NCBI GenBank assembly: GCA_942491385.1 | Contig: CALOAF010000005.1 | Span: 372,001-436,000 of the forward strand | Direction of reading: 5' to 3' | DNA: 64,000 bases | Origin: UBA6170 sp942491385 | GTDB lineage: Bacteria > Chloroflexota > Anaerolineae > Anaerolineales > Anaerolineaceae | Notes under the pieces: generated by a model | The model's database searches: none | The model's input: only the letters and a program-made list of their open reading frames with translations | What the model was told of the DNA's origin: nothing | In this document: positions 45,672 to 54,535 of the stretch, piece by piece | Position numbering within the stretch: the stretch's first letter is position 1 | Layout of the letters: the number at the start of each line of letters is the position of its first letter | Translations under genes and position numbers: made by a program

Positions 45672-47593
45672 TATTTCTCCGATTCTGCAAACTGAGTCCG
45701 GTAAAGTTGAGCATACAAGCCATCTTCTGCGATCAACTCTGCGTGCGTGCCTGATTCTACAATCTTGCCACGATCAATCACCAAAATTTGATCGGCAGCC
45801 AGAATAGTGCTCAGACGGTGCGCAATTACAATACTGGTTCTACCAGCCATGACTCGTTTTAATGCTTCCTGGATCAGTGCTTCAGACTCACTATCCAGAT
45901 GACTGGTAGCTTCATCCAGCACCAGAATCTGTGGATCTTTGAGTATCACCCGGGCTAAAGCAATGCGTTGTTTTTCACCGCCGCTTAGCCGATAACCACG
46001 TTCCCCAACAATTGTGTCATATCCATTAGGCAAACCCATAATAAAATTATGAATATTGGCTGCTCGGGCTGCTTTTTCCAGGTCTGCCTGACTGGCATCC
46101 AGAACAGCGTAACTCAAATTGGTACGGATCGTATCATGGAACAGATAAGTTTCCTGAGTGACCATACCAATTTGATCACTCAAAGAATTCAGCGTAACAT
46201 CCCTTAAATCGATCCCATCAATCATAACCCGACCTTCATTCGGATCATACAAGCGGGGAATCAAGTACGTCAGGGTGGTTTTTCCGGCACCAGACGGTCC
46301 TACCAGGGCCACCAGTTGACCAGGAAAAGCCTGGAAGTTGATATCCTCCAATGCTGTGCCGCGCGCCTGCGAGCTGGGTAGAGCATCTACAGTCTTTTCT
46401 TCTTCCTGCTCCTGGTCAGATAAAACTGTATCCACCTGATCAACCCTGCCGAAGCGGCGCACATCTGATAATCCACCTGCATGATCATCATAATGAAAAC
46501 TGACATTTTCAAATTTCAATTCACCATGGATGTCTTTCAAAACAATCGCGTTTTCTTTTTCCGGGATATCTCTGGGCAAATCGATCACTTCAAACACGCG
46601 TTCAAAACTGACGATGGAGGTGACAAATTCAACCGGAGCATTTGCCAGTCCTTCCAATGCTGAGTAAAGACTGGTCAGATAAGCACCAAAGGCGACGATT
46701 GTTCCAATGGTCAGGGCATCTTTGATCACCAGGTACCCGCCTAATCCATACACCAGAGCCGACCCGATGGCACTCACCAGGCCAATTATCACGAAGAAGG
46801 ACACCCCAATCACGGCTCTACGGATCCCAATATCCCGTACCTGCCCAGCGCGTTGTTCAAAGCGCTCAACTTCGGTATTTTGCCGACCAAAGAGCTTTAC
46901 CAAAATTGCCCCACCAATGTTAAGGGTTTCATTCATCATCGCATTCATGCGTGCATTCAGATCCATCGCCTGTCGGGCAATGTCTCGCAGGATATTTGCA
47001 AGACGTTTGGTTACAACCAGAAATACCGGCATAATGATGATACTCACCAGGGTCAAGCGCCATTCCAGTGTAAACAACACAATTAGAATCGCCACTGCCT
47101 GGACGACATTTGTTACCAGATTGACGATGGTGTTGCTGATGGCATTTTGGGCACCAATGACGTCGTTGTTAAGACGGCTTATCAATTCACCCAGCCTGGT
47201 ATGTTTAAAGAAATGCAAGCTCATGCGTTGCAAGCGCTCATACAGCGCAACACGCAAGTCAAAAATAACACCTTCCCCCACACTGGCGTTTAGACGCCGT
47301 TGAATGATTCTCAATCCACCACTGAGAATCGGAACCAATAACAGAGCCACCGCTAACCATACCAGGTTATTGAGATTTTTATCCGGCAGCGTTCGATCAA
47401 TTAATTCGCGCAGGATCAATGGTGAGATCAGCCCCAAAGCGGAGGTTAACAGAATTAACACCAGCATCCAAATAATCTGCATGCGATATGGCAACGCATA
47501 ATCCAGCACGCGCTTTAATAATGTTCTCGATACTTTTGGGGTCTCTTTGCTTGCTTGAACAAACTGAGACCAGTTTTGATGTCTCATCCCCAT
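45671..47593 (-). CDS. ABC exporter, fused permease and ATPase (MsbA/BmrA-like)
   Basis: A 640-aa half-transporter that should dimerise. Six helices in residues 30-325 are followed by an NBD with Walker A GPSGAGKTT, Q-loop VTQETYLF, signature LSGGEKQR, Walker B ILVLDEATSHLD and H-loop AHRLS. An acidic, Gln-rich insertion (DQVDTVLSDQEQEEEKTVDA) sits in the early NBD, between the first strands and Walker A, and is unusual for the family. It exports lipid, peptide or drug; the substrate is unknown. The start at 47593 has GAGGAGGACG upstream. It is divergent from the arsenic genes. Confidence 0.92.
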   Translation of the reverse strand: MGMRHQNWSQFVQASKETPKVSRTLLKRVLDYALPYRMQIIWMLVLILLTSALGLISPLILRELIDRTLPDKNLNNLVWLAVALLLVPILSGGLRIIQRRLNASVGEGVIFDLRVALYERLQRMSLHFFKHTRLGELISRLNNDVIGAQNAISNTIVNLVTNVVQAVAILIVLFTLEWRLTLVSIIIMPVFLVVTKRLANILRDIARQAMDLNARMNAMMNETLNIGGAILVKLFGRQNTEVERFEQRAGQVRDIGIRRAVIGVSFFVIIGLVSAIGSALVYGLGGYLVIKDALTIGTIVAFGAYLTSLYSALEGLANAPVEFVTSIVSFERVFEVIDLPRDIPEKENAIVLKDIHGELKFENVSFHYDDHAGGLSDVRRFGRVDQVDTVLSDQEQEEEKTVDALPSSQARGTALEDINFQAFPGQLVALVGPSGAGKTTLTYLIPRLYDPNEGRVMIDGIDLRDVTLNSLSDQIGMVTQETYLFHDTIRTNLSYAVLDASQADLEKAARAANIHNFIMGLPNGYDTIVGERGYRLSGGEKQRIALARVILKDPQILVLDEATSHLDSESEALIQEALKRVMAGRTSIVIAHRLSTILAADQILVIDRGKIVESGTHAELIAEDGLYAQLYRTQFAESEK

Positions 47594-47736
47594 GTGGTCG
47601 TCCTCCTCGAAAGCTTGCTGACGCTTATATTTAATATCAAATTCCCCTGAATTTTCACCTCAGTTTATTGTGTATTGATTATACTGTGAATCATTTTTTC
47701 ATTACAAATGACAGTAGGCGGTAATTATTTTCGTTA

Positions 47737-47780
47737 TTGCAGTCGACCAGAATCAGTAATATAATTCAATCTATATTGAA
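47737..47780 (+). promoter_or_regulatory. Promoter and ArsR operator of the arsR-acr3 genes
   Basis: TTGCAG (47737-47742), 17 nt and TATAAT (47760-47765) form a near-consensus sigma-70 promoter. The dyad TTCAAT-CTAT-ATTGAA overlaps its -10 and start site up to 47780, 14 bp before the arsR ATG, as expected for autorepression by ArsR. Confidence 0.8.
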
Positions 47781-47793
47781 GTAATGAGGGATT

Positions 47794-48147
47794 ATGGAAT
47801 CATTTCAGGAAGTCAATTCTTTATTCCGGGTGTTGGGAAATTCAAATCGGTTGAAATTATTTAATATTTTAATGACCGGTGTACATTGTAATTGTGAATT
47901 ATCCAGTCAGACGGGCATGGCTATCAATTTGATTTCTCATCACCTGAAAGTACTCCAGGAAGCAGGTTTGGTGAAGTCTGAACGAGGCGATACTGATGGG
48001 CGTTGGATTTATTATTCCGTCGATCAAGAAAAGATTCAAGCGATACAGGCTGGAATGAAGGCATTTTTCGATCTGGAAAGAATATCCAATCGTGAACCTG
48101 TCTGCCCACCGCGAAACCTGAAAACTGAGGAGAAGAGAAATGAATAA
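47794..48147 (+). CDS. arsR: ArsR-family metalloid-responsive repressor
   Basis: A 117-aa winged-helix repressor. Recognition helix region NLISHHLKVLQEAGLV is followed by the wing RGDTDGRWIYYSV. The sequence HCNCEL (31-36) at the start of helix 3 is the ELCVCDL-type metalloid site, so As(III)/Sb(III) sensing is likely. Its stop overlaps the start of the acr3 gene, and its dyad operator lies directly upstream. Confidence 0.9.
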   Translation: MESFQEVNSLFRVLGNSNRLKLFNILMTGVHCNCELSSQTGMAINLISHHLKVLQEAGLVKSERGDTDGRWIYYSVDQEKIQAIQAGMKAFFDLERISNREPVCPPRNLKTEEKRNE

Positions 48148-49168
48148 ATTTGAAAAATATCTGGCACTTTGGGTCGCCCTCTGTATGGGATTGGGATTGC
48201 TGTTATCACAATTAATCCCAGGGATTGGCGAAACAATCAATTCCTGGCAAATTCGAGGCATCTCCATTCCGATTGGTATATGTTTGTTTTTAATGATGTA
48301 CCCGGCTTTATTAAATTTGCAGGTTTCAGAACTTAAGAAATTGAAGAATAACCCGAAACCCATTTTATTAACTTTATTCTCTAACTGGATTATTGCACCG
48401 ATCGTGGCAGCTGTTCTGGCTCATTTTTTTCTGAAAGGTCAGGAACAACTGGTCGTCGCGATTATTCTATTGGGTTCAAGCCCCTGCACAGCTATGGTTC
48501 TGGTATGGGGAAAACTGGCGGATGGTAACCAGGAGCAAAATGTAATCAATACCAGCTTGAACACCCTCACCATTTTGGTCCTGTATGTTCCCATTGTCAC
48601 CCTACTTACCGGCATCCAGAACATTCCCATTGACCGTTGGGCTCTGGTTATTTCTGCGCTGGTTTTCATCGGCTTACCATTGATCATCGGCATCATCAGC
48701 AAACGGATCATTATTCAGTCCAAGGGAGAAGGATGGTTCCACAACACTTACCGGCCACTTGTTGGAAAAATAGCCATTGCTGCCTTATTGATGACCCTTG
48801 TTATATTATTTTCACTGAATGGGCAGGTTCTATTAAATAATTTCAACTTCTTAGGGCTGGTATCGGTACCTCTCCTGTTAGGTTTTCTGATTGTGGTCTC
48901 TTTCAATTTGCTCATCACCAAAATGGCTGGTCTGGCCTATAAAGAAGGGGTCATCACAGTGCTGATTGGATCTTCCAGTCACTTTGAGATTGCCATTGCA
49001 GCCGCTGTTTCCATGTATGGTGTCGGATCACTGGCTGCGTTGGGGACTACCATGGGTCTATTCTGGGAAGTGCCGATCATGCTGGGTTTGGTTGAATTGG
49101 CTAAATTCTTAAATCGACGCAACTTCTGGCGAACAAAATCAAAGACAACAGTTCCATCAAAGGCATAA
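48140..49168 (+). CDS. acr3: Arsenite efflux permease, ACR3 family
   Basis: A 342-aa protein with about ten helices, of the bile acid:sodium symporter superfamily. The segment LLGSSPCTAMVLVWGKLADG near residues 111-130 contains the catalytic Cys of ACR3 proteins, and the late IGSSSHFEIAIAAAVSMYG segment is typical. It expels arsenite driven by the proton gradient. It overlaps the arsR stop by 8 bp, so the two form a compact operon. No arsenate reductase gene (arsC) is present in this window. Confidence 0.92.
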   Translation: MNKFEKYLALWVALCMGLGLLLSQLIPGIGETINSWQIRGISIPIGICLFLMMYPALLNLQVSELKKLKNNPKPILLTLFSNWIIAPIVAAVLAHFFLKGQEQLVVAIILLGSSPCTAMVLVWGKLADGNQEQNVINTSLNTLTILVLYVPIVTLLTGIQNIPIDRWALVISALVFIGLPLIIGIISKRIIIQSKGEGWFHNTYRPLVGKIAIAALLMTLVILFSLNGQVLLNNFNFLGLVSVPLLLGFLIVVSFNLLITKMAGLAYKEGVITVLIGSSSHFEIAIAAAVSMYGVGSLAALGTTMGLFWEVPIMLGLVELAKFLNRRNFWRTKSKTTVPSKA

Positions 49169-49207
49169 AACCATGTAAATTATAAAAATGCGGTTCGATC
49201 CACAACC

Positions 49208-49267
49208 CTTATAACATATTCAATATTATGAATATCCTTGTTATAAGTGATATCAGTCACTATAAGG
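49208..49267 (+). promoter_or_regulatory. Nested operator dyads upstream of the second arsR
   Basis: CTTATAAC (49208-49215) and GTTATAAG (49240-49247) flank ATATTCA-ATATTA-TGAATAT (49216-49235), giving two nested inverted repeats. A third imperfect dyad, TTATAAGTGA / TCACTATAA, follows to 49267. The inner ATTCAATATTATGAAT resembles the operator of the first arsR (ATTCAATCTATATTGAA). Confidence 0.65.
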
Positions 49268-49308
49268 GCTATTAACCAGGGATTACAATTTTTAGAAAGG
49301 ATTTATTT

Positions 49309-49707
49309 ATGAAGGCACATAAAATTTCATTAGATTTTGAAACGCAGGAAGCCAACTTATTGAAACTCCTGGGACATCCGGTGCGCATTGCAATTTTAAA
49401 AATTCTGCGCAGGGAAGAAGCCTGTGTCTGCCACCTGGAAGCTACATTGAGGTATCGTCAGGCATATTTATCCCAGCAATTGGCCGTATTACGCGAAGCT
49501 GGCATCATCAGTGATCGCCGTGATGGATGGAACGTGTTTTATCAAATTCAGGATCAACAGGTTTTGGACATTCTGGATATCAGCGCAAAAATCATACAAC
49601 TGGGCAACAGCGAAATCCCTCTTAAACCAGTCAACTGCCCTTGCCCAAAGTGTACCGCTAGTAAAAACAAGGTACCTGATCACCAATCAATTGAGAAGGA
49701 GAATTAA
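49309..49707 (+). CDS. Second ArsR-family regulator
   Basis: A 132-aa winged-helix protein. The EACVCHLEATL segment (Cys39, Cys41) is the helix-3 metal or thiol site; a second Cys cluster, NCPCPKC, lies near the C-terminus and could complete a thiol-based sensor. The wing RRDGWNVFYQI is typical. It heads a separate run (thioredoxin-like, ArsP-type permease, rhodanese, TauE), overlapping none but spaced 0-81 bp from the next genes. The effector may be an arsenical, another metal or reactive sulfur. Confidence 0.88.
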   Translation: MKAHKISLDFETQEANLLKLLGHPVRIAILKILRREEACVCHLEATLRYRQAYLSQQLAVLREAGIISDRRDGWNVFYQIQDQQVLDILDISAKIIQLGNSEIPLKPVNCPCPKCTASKNKVPDHQSIEKEN

Positions 49708-49947
49708 ATGGTAACCATCAAGATTCTAGGGGGTGGTTGTGCAAATTGCAAGCGTCTCGAAGCGCAAACCCGAAAAGTTGTCGAGAAATTAAATATTGAA
49801 GCTGACTTTGTGAAAGTCACAGATCATCTTCAAATCATGGAATACCCCATCCTCGCTACACCAGGTCTGGTCATTAATGAAAAGGTGGTCAGCAGTGGGC
49901 GAATTCCGAGTGAAACCGAGATTGAAAATTGGGTAAAAGCCGGTTAA
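49708..49947 (+). CDS. Small thioredoxin-like CXXC protein (TM0996/MTH895 family)
   Basis: A 79-aa protein with the redox motif CANC at 11-14 preceded by GGG, and the cis-Pro segment ATPGLVINE. These are the marks of the 'redox-active disulfide protein 2' family, which often sits beside ArsR and ArsP-type permease genes. It may deliver or release a thiol-bound metalloid to the permease. The start directly follows the ArsR stop; RBS GAGAAGGAG lies inside the arsR end. Confidence 0.9.
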   Translation: MVTIKILGGGCANCKRLEAQTRKVVEKLNIEADFVKVTDHLQIMEYPILATPGLVINEKVVSSGRIPSETEIENWVKAG

Positions 49948-50028
49948 TTCCGGCTCAGAAGAACTCAAGTTTTTTTTCAAAAATAACATTCGGAATATTG
50001 AATATATCATCAAAGTTGGACAATCATT

Positions 50029-51360
50029 ATGGAATCAATCTTATCAACAATCCTATCCTTGTTATCCGCAGGCTGGTTGAGTCTGCTGGACTATCTGGCA
50101 GCGCACGTGTTACTGTGTCTGGTACCAGCCTTTATTATCGCCGGTTTCATGAGCGCCATGATTCCCAAGGAAACGATCACTCGCTTTTTAGGTCCAAAAG
50201 CCAGTAAATGGGTCAGTTACCCGGCAGCCTCCATTGGTGGTTTTGTTTTAGCGGTTTGCTCCTGCACGATCTTGCCATTATTTGCCGGTATCTGGAAGCG
50301 CGGCGCAGGCTTAGGTCCTGCCATTACCTTTCTGTTCGTTGGCCCGGCGATTAATATTCTGGCGATTACATATACTGGCGCTGCCATCGGATTTGATATT
50401 GCCTTAGCTCGCCTGATCCTTTCTATCCTTTTTGGGATTGTCATTGGTTTGATCATGGCCTGGATCTTCCGTAAAGAAGAAGCGGAACGTGCGTCTGAAA
50501 TGCAAAAGAACGGTGTTTTTGATCAGACTGCGGTGGTTAAACCCGCAACCTGGTGGCTTTTCATATTATTGGTTTTAATTCTGATTGTGGGTACATTGCA
50601 GATTCCATTGCTGACCAATGTCTATTTCAATTTGAACGTACCCACACATCCACTAGGCACAATCAACCAAGCACTCATCGCCTCCAACCTATCTATTCAA
50701 GGTGCGCTTCTTATTTTGATGTTGATCGTGATTGGAATCCTGGCTTGGAAGGGGTTTGAAAATATCTTCGATGGTTTCAATCGCTGGACCTATGCTACAT
50801 TCATTGCGATCGCATTAACAATCTTAATTGCATCTCCGCTGGTTGGGCTTTCCAGCACCTCGATCGGTTTTAATGGTCGCTTTTTTGGTGAGGTTCTTCT
50901 GCTGATCCTCATCGGATTAGTAGCTAGTCGAAAATTTGATCGGGACGAGTTATCTGGTTGGATATGGGAAACCTGGAAATTTGTCAAACAAATCTTCCCG
51001 ATTCTCATTGTGGGTGTTTTTCTGGCAGGCATCGCCAGGGTAATTATTCCTGAAGCTTGGATTCAATCGCTGGCAGGTGAAAATACAATCATGGCGAATT
51101 TTGTGGGTGTCGTTTTTGGTGTGTTCATGTATTTTCCAACGCTGGTGGAAGTGCCGGTTGCCAAAATGTTTCTGGATTTGGGAATGGCACGGGGTCCTTT
51201 ATTGGCCTATTTGCTCTCTGACCCTGAACTTTCGATCCAATCCATTCTGGTGTTGGCTGGCATCATGGGGAAAAAGAAAACCTCCATATATGTTGTACTG
51301 GTTGCCATCTTGAGCACTGTCGCTGGTTATATTTTTGGTGTAGCACTGACGATTTTTTGA
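50029..51360 (+). CDS. ArsP-type / UPF0718 (DUF318) permease
   Basis: A 443-aa membrane protein with about ten helices and the family motif AVCSCTILPLFAG (Cys77, Cys79), followed by the FLFVGPAINIL segment and, in the second half, a matching MYFPTLVEVPVAKMF region. ArsP-type members export trivalent organoarsenicals; other family members are uncharacterised. Adjacency to the CXXC protein and ArsR supports a metalloid or thiol-linked substrate. RBS context is weak because AAAGTTGGACAATC precedes the ATG. Confidence 0.85.
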   Translation: MESILSTILSLLSAGWLSLLDYLAAHVLLCLVPAFIIAGFMSAMIPKETITRFLGPKASKWVSYPAASIGGFVLAVCSCTILPLFAGIWKRGAGLGPAITFLFVGPAINILAITYTGAAIGFDIALARLILSILFGIVIGLIMAWIFRKEEAERASEMQKNGVFDQTAVVKPATWWLFILLVLILIVGTLQIPLLTNVYFNLNVPTHPLGTINQALIASNLSIQGALLILMLIVIGILAWKGFENIFDGFNRWTYATFIAIALTILIASPLVGLSSTSIGFNGRFFGEVLLLILIGLVASRKFDRDELSGWIWETWKFVKQIFPILIVGVFLAGIARVIIPEAWIQSLAGENTIMANFVGVVFGVFMYFPTLVEVPVAKMFLDLGMARGPLLAYLLSDPELSIQSILVLAGIMGKKKTSIYVVLVAILSTVAGYIFGVALTIF

Positions 51361-51427
51361 AATATTGTGGTGTAATAAAAAAAATTCGGTAAAGTAAATT
51401 ATAAAACCAAATAAAGAGGAGATAAAA

Positions 51428-51814
51428 ATGTCTGATGATATGTTTTCTCAATGGCTCAAGGAACTCGACTTGAGCTTCTGGGGTACTGCCCAACATAAAA
51501 TTACGCCCTCCCAATTCTTCGAGCGGCAAAAAAGTGAGAACGCGGTTCTCGTAGACTTGCGATCTCCTGAAGAATTTGGCTATCTGACCTTGCCGTTTGC
51601 CCTTCAAATTCCAATTAACAACCTTCCAGAACGTTGGCAGGAAATCCCAAACGATCGCCTGGCAGCAACATTCTGCTCTTCTACGACACGCGCCGTAGTA
51701 GCCTGGGTATATTTGCAATTAAAAGGATTAGAGAATGTCCGCATTTTAGATGCCAGCTACTCCGATCTGACCGCCGAACTCAAACCAGGCAAAGTTTATC
51801 AACTCACCCATTAA
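51428..51814 (+). CDS. Rhodanese-like sulfurtransferase domain protein
   Basis: A 128-aa single rhodanese domain. VLVDLRSPEEF (40-50) is the conserved CH2A region, and the active-site loop is CSSTTR with Cys83, which could carry a persulfide. It begins with a short acidic leader. Position between an ArsP-type permease and a TauE/SafE permease suggests handling of sulfane sulfur or metalloid-thiol chemistry. RBS AAGAGGAG is 7 nt before the ATG. Confidence 0.87.
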   Translation: MSDDMFSQWLKELDLSFWGTAQHKITPSQFFERQKSENAVLVDLRSPEEFGYLTLPFALQIPINNLPERWQEIPNDRLAATFCSSTTRAVVAWVYLQLKGLENVRILDASYSDLTAELKPGKVYQLTH

Positions 51815-51886
51815 TAACTGGCAAGGCAAATCATCTCAATGGTTAGGAAGAAAGCCTAAGCCCCCTGTTTTACAGAGAGATTTCTT

Positions 51887-52645
51887 ATGAATTCATTTTA
51901 CTTAGCACCCCCCATTTTTTTCGTGATTGCCTTTGTTTTCTCAATGCTGGGAATGGGTGGTTCACAATTGTATATACCCATTCTATACTGGATGGGAATG
52001 GATTTTAAAACCGAAGCCATCCCCTTAGGAATGTTGCTAAACATTGTCAATAGCAGTTCGGCAGCTTTTACTTATCTACGTAAAAAGCTGATCGTCTGGC
52101 GGGTAGCCCTCCCCTTTGCGTCAGCGATGATCCTATTTGCACCACTAGGCGTATGGTTGAACGTCCAATTGCCGGTTAAGCCACTGTTGACCTTTTTTGC
52201 TCTGTTCACCGCTGCCGCGGGAATCCTGATGCTCTCGGGTTGGAAACCCAAGCAGGGTGAGATGTCCCCTCGGGGTCGAGTCGTCCTAGGATTGAGTGCG
52301 GGTAGCGCGCTGGGAACTATTGCAGGATTGATTGGACGAGGTGGTGGTTCGTTCGTTGTACCGCTTCTGTATATCGCTGGATTAGAAGCTAAATTTGCCG
52401 CCGCAACTTCATCTTTCGTGGTCACTGCCTCTGGCGTGTCGAGTTTTATTTCACACCTGGCGACAGCTGCCCAACCTCAATGGGGTGTATGGATATCTAC
52501 CGTAATTGCGGTGCTGTTGGGCAGCCAGCTTGGATCACGTTTGATGGCTGGTCGGATGAAATCGCATATTATCAAGCAAGTTTTTGGCTGGGTTTTGTTA
52601 GGAGTCGCTGGATTAATCATTATCAAAGATGTAATTTTGCAATAA
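51887..52645 (+). CDS. Sulfite exporter TauE/SafE family membrane protein
   Basis: A 252-aa protein with about eight helices in the two-repeat TauE layout. The first repeat has GMGGSQLYIPIL and the second IGRGGGSFVVPLL, the glycine-rich half-helix motifs of the family. Members export sulfite, sulfoacetate or similar organosulfur anions. It closes the second ars/sulfur run, 72 bp after the rhodanese gene. Confidence 0.9.
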   Translation: MNSFYLAPPIFFVIAFVFSMLGMGGSQLYIPILYWMGMDFKTEAIPLGMLLNIVNSSSAAFTYLRKKLIVWRVALPFASAMILFAPLGVWLNVQLPVKPLLTFFALFTAAAGILMLSGWKPKQGEMSPRGRVVLGLSAGSALGTIAGLIGRGGGSFVVPLLYIAGLEAKFAAATSSFVVTASGVSSFISHLATAAQPQWGVWISTVIAVLLGSQLGSRLMAGRMKSHIIKQVFGWVLLGVAGLIIIKDVILQ

Positions 52646-52893
52646 ACCAAATCCATGGTCTACTCTGACTGATCTTCATAAATAAGTTTTGATTTTATCA
52701 AACAAAAAAGAAATGGCGGCTTTCATACAGAAGCGCGCACAGGTAATCCATCTGATAAAATTCGGGTAGCCGAACCAAAGGAGTTCGTTGACACACGGTC
52801 ATATCTCAGACTGGAACACGGCAGGTATAATGAAGAATAGTTTGACCTGGTTCTATCCAGGGCATAAAGAAAACTTCGCAGCAGGATGAATGT

Positions 52894-53679
52894 ATGGAAA
52901 AGAAACCCTGGCTTCTAAAAATTATTCTCTCCATCATGGCGGCTAGCCTATTTTTGAGTGGTACCCAAATCAATATTTTTACGGCAAGTGGTTCAAACCA
53001 TCCGATTTTTAAAGATCTCAAACAGGAATCGCCAACGCCTACCCCAACTCCCACCTCAATTCCAGACAATGAGGATATTTGCGGTTTGACGTCCGACGAT
53101 TGTGGGGACGGGGGAAGTGCTGATGCTCATCAGGCAGGAATGAATTTTGAAGCTCATCCAAATGCCGATCTCGTCATTATTTTATTCTGGATGGAAGATT
53201 GCGCCCATTGTGCGCAGGTGCTCAACTCGGTATTACCGGGGTTTGTCACCCAATATAATGACCATATTTATATTTACCCAATCGAGTTAAAAGAAATTGA
53301 ATCAGTAGACAAATTCTACCAAATGGCAGAAAGATTAGGCGTTCCGAAAAACGATATTGGGGTTCCTTTAGCCATTGTCGGCAATCAGGTGTTGACGGGA
53401 GATCAAATCGAGTCGGAATTAACCAATTGGGTTGAAACCCTCCTCATGGAGGGGCAAACAACGATCCTTGCGATCCCTGAATTCGAAGATCAACTCCCTG
53501 ACTCTATTCAGAACCGACAAATGGCCACTCAGGTTTTAACCAACGGGAACATGGCAAGCAATCAGAGCAAAAATTCTCGCACCATCACGCTCAATCTAGC
53601 AGTCGGAATTCCTATTCTAATCGTTCTGCTGCTTGGGCTTTATTTTTATTTCAAGCGTAAACACCAGAACAAAGCATAA
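52894..53679 (+). CDS. Membrane-bound extracytoplasmic thioredoxin-like protein
   Basis: A 261-aa protein. A signal/anchor helix at 8-30, a Pro-Thr linker (PTPTPTPTSIP), a short Cys pair region (DICGLTSDDCG), then a thioredoxin fold with FWMEDCAHC (Cys103, Cys106) and VPLAIVGNQVLTG as the cis-Pro loop. A C-terminal helix at about 233-253 with a basic tail follows. It may reduce or form disulfides in exported proteins, possibly for c-type cytochrome maturation. A TATAAT at about 52827 may be its -10. No partner gene is adjacent. Confidence 0.83.
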   Translation: MEKKPWLLKIILSIMAASLFLSGTQINIFTASGSNHPIFKDLKQESPTPTPTPTSIPDNEDICGLTSDDCGDGGSADAHQAGMNFEAHPNADLVIILFWMEDCAHCAQVLNSVLPGFVTQYNDHIYIYPIELKEIESVDKFYQMAERLGVPKNDIGVPLAIVGNQVLTGDQIESELTNWVETLLMEGQTTILAIPEFEDQLPDSIQNRQMATQVLTNGNMASNQSKNSRTITLNLAVGIPILIVLLLGLYFYFKRKHQNKA

Positions 53680-53683
53680 ACCC

Positions 53684-54412
53684 TTATCGATCGGTCCAGC
53701 GCTGCCACAACGTTTTCAACCTGGTTTCCAGGCGCTTACCCAAAGCATCTCCGCGGGCAGTGGTCACATCATCCTCATTCTCAAAAACCACATAAGGGAC
53801 ATTAACTCCTTGAATGTTTACATAGGCAGGATCGGCCTCAACCAATGCATGCCAGTCCACGTCTTTATATAGCACTTCCATTTTTTTATCCGGTAAGCCA
53901 TGTTCCAGAATACTGTCCGGCTTATCCGGGTTAAACCTGGCGCGATTTTTTCTCAAAGATTCGCTGTAAGATACATCCAGATAAAGAATGGCCATACGTT
54001 CCACAACTTCTTTTGACAAATGTTGGTATGCCTCATGATAGCCGTCATGTTCACTACCCCGTGAGAATTCGATAATGGTAGTGTAGGTTTGATGGTAATG
54101 AGGGGTTCTGGCAACTTTTTTCTGATATTCAAAACTCATTCGTCGAATAAGCAGATTCCAGAGATATTTTTCTTTGAAATAGCCCTGTTCATCACTATGT
54201 AAGCGCGGATAACCCATTTTTTGCAGAATGTCATCCTCTTCAAACCAGGTCCACAACATCGGGAAATCATCAATTTCCTCAAATTCGGCGATTCTGAACC
54301 GTTTTTTGCGCTCTTCGAGTGAACATTGTTTCAAATAATCGATGATTTCACTTTTTCCAGCAGCTGGTCTGGCATTTAGAACCAGAATATCGAATGTGTT
54401 TTTCTTTTCCAT
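53684..54412 (-). CDS. P-loop NTPase or kinase-like protein of unknown function
   Basis: A 242-aa soluble protein. The P-loop-like NARPAAGKSEI sits at 13-23, with Lys20 and Ser21. IEFSRGSEHDGYHEAYQHL and a LYLDVSYSESLRKNRARF segment resemble lid and Walker B regions of small-molecule kinases, such as adenylate- or uridine-kinase-like proteins. I cannot name the family. It is a lone minus-strand gene, 4 bp from the end of the convergent thioredoxin gene. Confidence 0.65.
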   Translation of the reverse strand: MEKKNTFDILVLNARPAAGKSEIIDYLKQCSLEERKKRFRIAEFEEIDDFPMLWTWFEEDDILQKMGYPRLHSDEQGYFKEKYLWNLLIRRMSFEYQKKVARTPHYHQTYTTIIEFSRGSEHDGYHEAYQHLSKEVVERMAILYLDVSYSESLRKNRARFNPDKPDSILEHGLPDKKMEVLYKDVDWHALVEADPAYVNIQGVNVPYVVFENEDDVTTARGDALGKRLETRLKTLWQRWTDR

Positions 54413-54535
54413 TTTCCACCTTTTCGCATAAAATGATATCTATCAATACAAAATCGTAAGATTTTTTGGTTGTCATTCGTTTTTAATTTTATATCATTTA
54501 TCATCCTACGAAAAAATGACCACGAATGAGGCAGT

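Noticed and set aside
46707..47303. 198-residue open frame on the plus strand opposite the ABC exporter
   Set aside because: It is a shadow of the exporter membrane domain in the opposite strand: Arg/Thr/Ile-rich, no RBS, and the true gene has full family motifs.
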